Shown here: piece after piece, positions 14,631 through 19,296 of the stretch
Position numbering within the stretch: the first letter of the stretch is position 1
Layout of the letters: each line of letters opens with the position of its first letter
NCBI GenBank assembly: GCA_023387555.1
Contig: JAEWHY010000389.1
Span: 1-19,296, forward strand
From: Pseudomonadota bacterium
GTDB lineage: Bacteria; Pseudomonadota; Alphaproteobacteria; Rhizobiales; Xanthobacteraceae
Length of the DNA stretch: 19,296 nt
Direction: 5' to 3'
The notes under the pieces: model-generated
Told to the model about the DNA's origin: nothing
The model's database searches: none
The model's input: the letters and a program-made list of their open reading frames with translations, nothing else
Translations under genes and position numbers: made by a program

Positions 14631-15245
14631 ATGTCCCTCGAACTCTTCGCTGCCTATCTTCTCGCCTGCATCGTGTTCACGCTGGTGCCGGGCCCGACGG
14701 TGACGCTGATCGTCGCCAATTCGCTGACCCACGGCACCCGCGCGGGCCTTGCCAATGTCGCGGGCACGCAGGCCGGACTTGCGGTCTTCGTCGGGGTGCT
14801 GGCGGTCGGTCTCGCCTCGGTGATCGAGACCATGGGTGTCTGGTTCGACTGGATCCGGTTTCTCGGCGCAACCTATCTGGTCTGGATCGGGATCAAGATG
14901 TTCCGTTCGACCGGGCGGCTGGACGATCCGGGCCAGACGAAGCGGCCGCGCGGCGGCTTCTTCCTGCAGGGCTTTCTGGTGATGCTGTCCAATCCGAAAG
15001 TGCTGATCTTCTTCGGCGCCTTCATCCCGCAATTTGTCGATCCGTCCGGCAATTATGTTGCGCAGGTGATCGTGCTTGGCCTGATCGCGATGCTCACGGC
15101 CGCCGTGACGGACGGCGCCTATGCGATCCTTACCTGCCGCGCGCGGACGATGTTTACGCAGGCGCGGGTGCGGCTGGTGTCGCGGCTGAGCGGTGCGTTT
15201 TTGATCGGCGGCGGCGTCTGGCTGGCACTGACGCGGACGCGATGA
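14631..15245 (+). CDS. LysE/RhtB family amino-acid exporter
   Basis: The 204-residue product is an inner-membrane protein with about six hydrophobic segments. It starts with the family's LxPGP motif (FTLVPGPTVTLIVANSLTHG, residues 15-34) and contains the GAxYLxWxGxKxxR pattern after the third segment and SNPKVLIFFGAFIPQFV in the middle. The family exports amino acids and similar small metabolites by proton exchange; which one is not predictable. I chose the ATG at 14631, eight bases after TAGGAAG, rather than an in-frame codon 18 residues upstream that lies in the palindromic repeat. It is convergent with leuD across a repeat-filled gap. Confidence 0.92.
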   Translation: MSLELFAAYLLACIVFTLVPGPTVTLIVANSLTHGTRAGLANVAGTQAGLAVFVGVLAVGLASVIETMGVWFDWIRFLGATYLVWIGIKMFRSTGRLDDPGQTKRPRGGFFLQGFLVMLSNPKVLIFFGAFIPQFVDPSGNYVAQVIVLGLIAMLTAAVTDGAYAILTCRARTMFTQARVRLVSRLSGAFLIGGGVWLALTRTR

Positions 15246-15259
15246 CGATACGCGGTCTT

Positions 15260-15337
15260 GCGCGGGCTTGACCCGCGCATCCATCGAAACAAAACCACTG
15301 TTGCGAAGTTGGACGGATGGCCGGGTCAAGCCCGGCC
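15260..15337. repeat. Paired inverted copies of a 'cgggcttgacccg' hairpin
   Basis: GCGCGGG/CCCGCGC (15260-15266 with 15272-15278) and GGCCGGG/CCCGGCC (15319-15325 with 15331-15337) are two tight hairpins with five-base loops. The second block, including its GGATG flank, is a near inverted copy of the first with its CATCC flank, so the unit is a palindrome of palindromes. It sits between the convergent exporter and leuD genes. Confidence 0.75.
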
Positions 15338-15378
15338 ATGACCAATCCTATCAATGCAGATCCGGCGGGACCGGACAT

Positions 15379-15404
15379 CCCGGATTTCGCTTCGCTCATC
15401 CGGG
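15379..15404. repeat. Short 'cccggat...atccggg' hairpin next to leuD
   Basis: CCCGGAT (15379-15385) pairs with ATCCGGG (15398-15404) around the TTCGCTTCGCTC loop. This is another common intergenic motif of the Bradyrhizobium group, a different type from the other repeats here. Its position 28 bases past the leuD stop could help end leuD transcription, although no T-run is present. Confidence 0.6.
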
Positions 15405-15431
15405 CTACGGGGCAGGAGGCTTTGCCTCAGC

Positions 15432-16037
15432 TCACATCCACGGCCGTTCTTCGCCGACCTTCTTCTCGAAGCTGTCGATCTTGTCCTTCTTCACCATCGT
15501 GAGCCCGATGTCGTCGAGCCCGTTGAGAAGGCAATGCTTGCGGTGCGCGTCGATCTCGAACTTGATCACGCCGCCGTCGGGGCCGCGGATTTCCTGCTTC
15601 TCGAGGTCGATCGTCAGCGTCGCATTGGCGCCGCGCTCGGCATCGTCGAATAGCTTTTCCAGCTGCTCGGGCGTGACGCGGATCGGCAGAACGCCGTTCT
15701 TGAAGCTGTTGTTGTAGAAGATGTCGCCGAACGAGGTCGAGATCACGCAGCGGATCCCGTAATCGAGCAGCGCCCATGGCGCGTGTTCGCGCGAGGAGCC
15801 GCAGCCGAAATTGTCGCCGGCCACCAGAATCTTGGCATTGCGATAGGCCGGCTTGTTGAGCACGAAATCCGGGTTCTCGCTGCCGTCGTCATTGAAGCGC
15901 TTTTCGGAGAACAAGCCCTTGCCGAGGCCGGTGCGTTTGATCGTTTTCAGATATTGCTTCGGGATGATCATGTCGGTGTCGACATTGACCACCTTCAGGG
16001 GCGCGGCGACGCCCTCCAGCACCGTGAACTTTTCCAT
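15432..16037 (-). CDS. leuD: 3-isopropylmalate dehydratase small subunit
   Basis: With LeuC (not in this window), LeuD forms the isopropylmalate isomerase that converts 2- to 3-isopropylmalate, the step before LeuB. The 201 residues are the standard length. Diagnostic stretches are VDTDMIIPKQYLK (about 25-37), the substrate-specificity region FSEKRF, and GDNFGCGSSREHAPWAL followed by SFGDIFYNNSFKNGVLP. The ATG at 16037 follows AAAGGG at about eleven bases; the frame stays open upstream for another 184 codons, but that part is Arg-rich antisense of the glcG-like gene and not protein-like. A candidate promoter lies 50 to 80 bases upstream. Confidence 0.97.
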   Translation of the reverse strand: MEKFTVLEGVAAPLKVVNVDTDMIIPKQYLKTIKRTGLGKGLFSEKRFNDDGSENPDFVLNKPAYRNAKILVAGDNFGCGSSREHAPWALLDYGIRCVISTSFGDIFYNNSFKNGVLPIRVTPEQLEKLFDDAERGANATLTIDLEKQEIRGPDGGVIKFEIDAHRKHCLLNGLDDIGLTMVKKDKIDSFEKKVGEERPWM

Positions 16038-16086
16038 CGTGTCGTAACCCTTTGGGGAGCCGCCAAGGCAGCCTGGAATTGGTCTT

Positions 16087-16115
16087 GTCATGCAGCCAGC
16101 CCGGGATTTGGTCAA
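16087..16115 (-). promoter_or_regulatory. Candidate promoter of leuD
   Basis: Read on the minus strand, TTGACC (16115-16110) is followed after 17 bases by CATGAC (16092-16087). The -35 is good and the -10 poor (three of six), as often in alphaproteobacteria. No leader peptide or attenuator for leucine control is visible in the 167-base gap. Confidence 0.3.
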
Positions 16116-16204
16116 GACCGCGGGACCTGCGCCAGTGGCATATATGTTCCGGCTGCACGCTTGGCGAGTGCGGTCGCGCTCCCGGAACGCGACCGGAAGG
16201 CCAA

Positions 16205-16603
16205 TCAGCCCAGCGCCTCGATCCCGACCCGGGCGATCTCCTCGTCCTCGTGCGACTGCACGCCCGACACGCCGATCGCGCCGACGCATTCGCCCTCGTA
16301 CATGATCGGCAGCGCGCCCTGGATCTGCAGCACGCCCGGAAAATTCATGAACGCCGGACGTTCCTTGATGCGGTCCTCCCAGAATTTGGACGGACGCCGG
16401 GTGATCGCCGAGGTTTTCGCCTTCAGGGTCGCGACTTCCGCGGTGGTTGAGGCCGCGCCGTCCATGCGGTCGAGATAGAGCAGGACGCCGGCGTCGTCGA
16501 CGATTGCGACGGTGACGTTCCATTTCCGCTTTTCGGCCTCGGCACGGCAGGCGGCGGCCATGCGGTGAACGTCGGATGATTGCAGGCACGGCTTGTGGCG
16601 CAT
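16205..16603 (-). CDS. GlcG/HbpS-like (DUF336) protein
   Basis: The 132-residue product is one GlcG/HbpS domain: AAACRAEAEKRKWNVTVAIVDDAGVLLYLDRMDGA near the N-terminus in two blocks, the KAKTSAITRRPSK segment, and the C-terminal GECVGAIGVSG followed by an acidic helix. Relatives bind haem or are found beside glycolate-oxidation and cobalamin-related genes; most have no defined function. No signal peptide is seen, so it is probably cytosolic. AGAGGAAG lies seven to eight bases before the ATG. It follows the metallopeptidase gene by 49 bases on the same strand and may be its operon partner; leuD lies 167 bases downstream with its own promoter likely. Family assignment is firm, function open. 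Confidence 0.85.
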   Translation of the reverse strand: MRHKPCLQSSDVHRMAAACRAEAEKRKWNVTVAIVDDAGVLLYLDRMDGAASTTAEVATLKAKTSAITRRPSKFWEDRIKERPAFMNFPGVLQIQGALPIMYEGECVGAIGVSGVQSHEDEEIARVGIEALG

Positions 16604-16652
16604 GGTGTCGCTTCCTCTGGAAATGAAAGTCTGCTGAAGGTCGGTCCGGGAC

Positions 16653-17102
16653 TTACTGAACGCTGGCCTCGATCTCCTCCATGCCCTCGTCCGACAGTCC
16701 GAAATGGTGGCCGATCTCATGGACCAGGACATGGGTGATGATGGCGCCCAGAGTCTCGTCGTGCTCGGCCCAATAGTCGAGGATCGGCCGGCGGTAGAGC
16801 CAGATCATGTTCGGCATCTGCACTGGCGCGCTTTCCGAGCGAAACGGCAAGCCGACGCCCTGAAACAGGCCGAGGATGTCGAACTCGCTCTGCAGCCGCA
16901 TTTCCGCGACGACATCGGCCGTCGGAAAATCGTCGACGCGAATGATGACGCCCTCGCACAGAGTGCGAAACGTCTCCGGCAAGCGCTGGAGCGCATCGGC
17001 CGCGATGATCTCCATCTCCTCGAGCGACAGCGCCTTGGCCGTGCTCCAGGTCAATGGATCGATGAGGGAATTGGTGCGCGAGTCAGTGGACATAGGTGAC
17101 AT
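16653..17102 (-). CDS. Zincin-like metallopeptidase family protein
   Basis: The 149-residue product ends with an extended zinc-protease motif, HEIGHHFGLSD (residues 128-138; HExxHxxGxxD), preceded by an amphipathic helix. It matches the small 'metallopeptidase family' (zincin-like, DUF1025 type) by size and by the position of the motif near the C-terminus. Proteolysis has not generally been shown for this family. Two starts are possible, ATG at 17102 or 17093, both inside the end of the upstream gene and both without a ribosome site, so translation probably depends on coupling to that gene. No signal peptide. Followed after 49 bases by the GlcG-like gene. Confidence 0.88.
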   Translation of the reverse strand: MSPMSTDSRTNSLIDPLTWSTAKALSLEEMEIIAADALQRLPETFRTLCEGVIIRVDDFPTADVVAEMRLQSEFDILGLFQGVGLPFRSESAPVQMPNMIWLYRRPILDYWAEHDETLGAIITHVLVHEIGHHFGLSDEGMEEIEASVQ

Positions 17103-17319
17103 ACAGATAGAAGGCCAAACAAAGGAAAGCGATGGCGCTCAGGCCGCGCCCGATTCGCTGGCCCCATAATTCGATCCTGTCGCCGGCGGGCGTGTCGGCG
17201 GCGGCGAAATGCGCGCCGGCACGGCCGAAGAGACCGCTCAGCGCGTCGCGCTCATGGCGCAGACGTTCGAGATCGGCGAGTGCCGTGCGCTGCTTGTCCT
17301 GATCGGGGCGCGGTTCCAT
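17083..17319 (-). CDS. Small single-helix membrane protein upstream of the metallopeptidase
   Basis: The 78-residue product has a charged N-terminal half that could form a short coiled coil (about residues 12-30, LADLERLRHERDAL) and one C-terminal transmembrane helix at about 57-76, ending a few residues later. This is a tail-anchored, N-in layout. Its stop overlaps the metallopeptidase start by up to 20 bases, which links the two genes in translation and suggests a shared complex or membrane recruitment of the peptidase; that is inference. The ATG at 17319 has only a weak ribosome site; the frame is open to 17406, overlapping the divergent gene at 17395. No family recognised. Confidence 0.7.
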   Translation of the reverse strand: MEPRPDQDKQRTALADLERLRHERDALSGLFGRAGAHFAAADTPAGDRIELWGQRIGRGLSAIAFLCLAFYLYVTYVH

Positions 17320-17394
17320 CGCGGCACCATAGGCCCGTTGGCCGATCCGACACAAACGGTTGACCTTCAAAGCCGGATGGGAGAGCGTCTGCGC

Positions 17395-17706
17395 ATGACA
17401 CCGCATCGCCGCATTCTTTTCATTGCCGCCATGATCGGGTCGATCATCGGATCGGCCATTGGCCCGGTTACGCCGGCTTCAGCGCAGGAAACGGTCGTGC
17501 TCCCGCCGCTCACCGAATTGTCGGCGCAGGCGCGTCCGCGCGTTCGCGTCACTCCGCCAGCGGCCTACGATTATCCGTTGCCCGGTCCCTACGCGCCGCC
17601 TGGTCCGGGCTATGTGCGCACATGCCAGGGCTGGTATCTGACGGAATACAGGCCGAGCGGCACGGTCGTGACGCCGCAGATGCGGTGCCGTTGGGTGCGG
17701 GGTTAA
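17395..17706 (+). CDS. Small secreted Pro/Tyr-rich protein
   Basis: The 103-residue product has a signal peptide with two hydrophobic stretches (residues 7-30, cleavage likely after ASA before QETVV). The mature part is rich in Pro, Arg and Tyr (AYDYPLPGPYAPPGPGY) and has two cysteines in the C-terminal 30 residues (VRTCQGW, QMRCRWV) that could form one disulfide. No known domain. I chose the ATG at 17395, nine bases after GGGAGAG; an in-frame ATG at 17377 lacks a ribosome site. It starts 75 bases from the divergent small membrane protein gene. It may be loosely related in style to the secreted proteins that follow but does not carry their D-x-S-A-Q-R-R motif. Confidence 0.75.
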   Translation: MTPHRRILFIAAMIGSIIGSAIGPVTPASAQETVVLPPLTELSAQARPRVRVTPPAAYDYPLPGPYAPPGPGYVRTCQGWYLTEYRPSGTVVTPQMRCRWVRG

Positions 17707-17810
17707 CTTTCCTCCCCGTTTCGCCTAGCCTGTCGTCCGGGGACAATTGAAGCAAATGCCTCTCGGCGCGTAGACTGGTGGAAGAGGCAGTTCACCTCTG
17801 GGAGACCTTC

Positions 17811-18050
17811 ATGCTGAAGTATCTTGGCTTCCTTGCTCTGTTCTCTGCCCTGGTTGCGTTGACTCCGGCACCGGCAAGCGCCTCTGCGGATGGTGCGCGT
17901 AATGCCGCCCCGGCCGTGGTCCACGACGAGATCAGCGCGCGCCGCTATTACTACCGCTACTACCGGCCGTATCGTTATTATCGGCCGTATCGGTACTACT
18001 ACCGCCCGCGTTATTACTATCGGCCGTATCGGTACTATCGGTATTACTGA
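17811..18050 (+). CDS. Small secreted Tyr/Arg-rich repeat protein
   Basis: The 79-residue product has a signal peptide (1-24, cleavage near ASASA), a spacer with HDEISARR (about 44-51), and a tail made almost only of Tyr, Arg and Pro with the unit RPYRYY repeated. The tail would be very basic and aromatic. No known domain. The ATG at 17811 follows GGGAGA by six bases; an upstream in-frame ATG at 17778 would put a charged stretch before the signal peptide. The gene is followed by a clear terminator. It shares its plan with the genes at 18256 and 18689, so I regard the three as one family. Function unknown; cell-envelope binding is a guess from composition. Confidence 0.75.
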   Translation: MLKYLGFLALFSALVALTPAPASASADGARNAAPAVVHDEISARRYYYRYYRPYRYYRPYRYYYRPRYYYRPYRYYRYY

Positions 18051-18074
18051 TCCGATTTCGCACCGACGCTTTGG

Positions 18075-18099
18075 AAGGCCCGCCATTGGCGGGCCTTTT
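18075..18099 (+). terminator. Intrinsic terminator after the Tyr/Arg-rich gene
   Basis: AAGGCCCGCC (18075-18084) pairs perfectly with GGCGGGCCTT (18088-18097) around a three-base loop and ends in TTTT. The same ten-base stem is used after the next gene. Confidence 0.9.
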
Positions 18100-18157
18100 G
18101 CGTTTGGCTTTGCGCGTGCTCTTTGCGTTCGGGCCCTTTGCGTTTGTGCCTTTTGCG
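18097..18157. repeat. Five spaced TTTGCG copies downstream of the terminator
   Basis: TTTGCG occurs at 18097, 18109, 18122, 18137 and 18152, spaced 12 to 15 bases apart. The block GGGCCCTTTGCGTTTGTGCC (18131-18150) closely resembles the tails of both terminators (18091 onward and 18592-18611). It looks like decayed duplications of terminator tails. No function is evident. Confidence 0.5.
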
Positions 18158-18255
18158 AGACCGTATTGTGTCGCGCGCGCCTGGCTTGCCGCTGCAACCG
18201 ATCCGCCGTCGGTGCGTTAGCCAACAGAGGCAACACGGAACAAAGGAGTGTGCGT

Positions 18256-18549
18256 ATGAAGGCGATGGTTGCAACTCTTGCCGCGGCGGGATGCGCGGCG
18301 ATCTTTGCCATGCCCGCATCGGCGGCGGATCGAACGCAGACAACGAACGGCGCAAGCAATCAGGCGCAGGTGGAACACACCGACGTCAGCGCACAGCGGC
18401 GCTATCACCGTCGCTACTACGCCCCTCGCGCTCGTTATTACGGTCCGCGCTACGGTTACTACCGGCCTTATCGCTATTACCGCCCCTACTATGGTCCGGG
18501 CGTCGGCTTCGGCTTCTGGGGTGGACCGCGCGTCGGCGTATGGTTCTGA
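18256..18549 (+). CDS. Small secreted Tyr/Arg-rich protein, second of three
   Basis: The 97-residue product has a signal peptide (1-23, cleavage near ASA before ADRTQ), a Gln/Asn/Thr-rich spacer ending in HTDVSAQRR (about residues 41-49), then a Tyr/Arg/Pro tail (YYRPYRYYRPYYGPG) that ends in a Gly/Phe/Trp segment. The tail thus joins the style of the gene before it (Tyr/Arg) and the gene after it (Gly/Trp). AAAGGAG lies about seven bases before the ATG. It has its own terminator and probably its own promoter in the 206-base gap upstream, which also holds the TTTGCG repeats. No known domain or function. Confidence 0.78.
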   Translation: MKAMVATLAAAGCAAIFAMPASAADRTQTTNGASNQAQVEHTDVSAQRRYHRRYYAPRARYYGPRYGYYRPYRYYRPYYGPGVGFGFWGGPRVGVWF

Positions 18550-18575
18550 CCAATTCATCAACCTGACAATGCGTT

Positions 18576-18600
18576 AAGGCCCGCCTCAGGCGGGCCTTTT
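18576..18600 (+). terminator. Intrinsic terminator with the same stem as the previous one
   Basis: AAGGCCCGCC (18576-18585) pairs with GGCGGGCCTT (18589-18598), loop TCA, then TTTT. The stem is identical to that at 18075-18097. Confidence 0.9.
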
Positions 18601-18688
18601 CGTTTTGTGCCCTCTTTGGTGAATGAAACTCGGGATCGCTTTGCTGCGTTCATGATCGTCTGTGCCACGAGTCATAGGAGTGTTTCGC

Positions 18689-19296
18689 ATGACGAAGTTC
18701 TCCATCGTTTTGGCTGCTGGACTTGCGACGACGCTGATCTGGCCTGCACCCGCCCCGGCCGCGGAACGCAGCAACGGCGTTCACAAACCCGACAACAATC
18801 TGATCATCGACACCGACTATAGCGCCCAGCGAAGAGGAGGCTTCGGGGGTGGCCGCGGCTTCGGCGGCGGCCGGGGTTTCGGCGGTGGCCGGAGCTTCGG
18901 CGGTGGCCGGGGTTGGGGTGGCGGTAGGGGCTGGGGCGGCGGGCGTGCTTTTGTTGGCGGCCCAAGATGGGGTGGCGGCCGGTATTGGGGCGGCGGACGC
19001 GGCTGGGGTGTGCGTCAGGCTTACTGGGGTCCGCGCCGTGGCTGGGCCGGACGTCCGTATTGGGGCGTGCGCCGGGCGTACTGGGGCGGGCGACCCGGTT
19101 GGCGCCGCGCTTACTGGGCCGGCGGTCCGGGTTGGGGCTGGCGGCGTCCGTATTGGGGTGCGCGCCGTGCGTATTGGGCCGGTGGCCCGTACTGGGGTTG
19201 GCGACGGAATTACTGGGCTCCGGCAGTCTACGCCGCCGGTTGGGGCGGTGGCTGGCCGGGTTGTGGCTGGGGTTGGGGCTCTGGCTGGGGCTGGGG
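18689..19296 (+). CDS. Secreted Gly/Arg/Trp-rich protein, cut by the window edge
   Basis: An open frame runs from the ATG at 18689 to the right edge with no stop (202 codons seen). ATAGGAG lies about eight bases upstream. The product has a signal peptide (1-25, cleavage near APAA before ERSNG) and a spacer with DTDYSAQRR (about 41-49). A long low-complexity region follows: first GFGGGR-type units (about 50-86), then units built on YWGxRRxYW or GxRPxW with Trp every few residues. The motif before the tail ties it to the genes at 17811 and 18256. One cysteine is seen near the end. The 3' end and the full length are unknown. No domain recognised; such tails are often disordered or surface-binding, but that is only a general expectation. 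Confidence 0.75.
   Translation, partial: MTKFSIVLAAGLATTLIWPAPAPAAERSNGVHKPDNNLIIDTDYSAQRRGGFGGGRGFGGGRGFGGGRSFGGGRGWGGGRGWGGGRAFVGGPRWGGGRYWGGGRGWGVRQAYWGPRRGWAGRPYWGVRRAYWGGRPGWRRAYWAGGPGWGWRRPYWGARRAYWAGGPYWGWRRNYWAPAVYAAGWGGGWPGCGWGWGSGWGW

Noticed and set aside
16038..16589. A 184-codon extension of the leuD frame upstream.
   Set aside because: It is Arg/Gly-rich, lies in another frame of the GlcG-like gene, and LeuD has its standard length from 16037.
18836..19296. The regular short repeats near the right edge as a possible CRISPR array.
   Set aside because: The repeats are imperfect, of three to eight codons, and keep one open reading frame throughout, so they encode a low-complexity protein; there are no unique spacers.

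Overview
The window looks like a chromosomal segment of an alphaproteobacterium of the order Hyphomicrobiales, most likely the Bradyrhizobium / Rhodopseudomonas / Afipia group (Nitrobacteraceae). This rests on high GC content, housekeeping genes of that type (leuB, leuD, asd, class I nrdAB behind a cobalamin riboswitch), and intergenic palindromes of the 'attccggg...cccggaat' and 'gatcatgcg' kinds that are common in that group. The family placement is an inference; no search could be run.

Layout. 1-258 has no convincing gene. 259-1246 holds a secreted fasciclin-domain protein (+) facing a small membrane protein with a zinc ribbon (-), with a perfect 11-bp inverted repeat between them. leuB follows (1370-2482). 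The most regulated part is 2505-6018: a promoter, an NrdR-box-like palindrome on its -10 region, a complete cobalamin riboswitch carrying a dispersed palindrome in one arm, a 119-nt leader, then overlapping nrdA and nrdB and a strong terminator. Sulfite-oxidase genes fill 6631-9595: a Tat-exported molybdoenzyme, a small cytochrome c four bases behind it, and a second molybdoenzyme without a signal peptide. A convergent membrane protein of unknown function follows; it appears to start at TTG.

10835-15431 holds asd, a beta-carbonic anhydrase, a DUF429 protein, a CitE/HpcH-type CoA lyase and a LysE-family exporter, with composite palindromic repeats in several of the gaps. On the minus strand 17319-15432 come a small one-helix membrane protein, an overlapping zincin-like metallopeptidase, a GlcG/HbpS-like protein and leuD.

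From 17395 to the right edge there are four small secreted proteins. Three of them share a plan: signal peptide, short spacer with a 'D-x-S-A-(Q)-R-R'-like motif, then a low-complexity tail rich in Tyr/Arg or Gly/Arg/Trp. Two are followed by terminators with the same 10-bp stem. The last runs off the window.

How the genes work together: leuB and leuD serve leucine synthesis (leuC and leuA are not here), and asd feeds the aspartate-family amino acids. nrdAB makes deoxyribonucleotides without B12; its leader suggests it is used when cobalamin is scarce and dNTPs are short. The first sulfite oxidase and its cytochrome would oxidise sulfite in the periplasm and pass electrons to the respiratory chain. 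The candidates for something undescribed are the repeat-invaded riboswitch combined with NrdR control, and the family of low-complexity secreted proteins at the right end.
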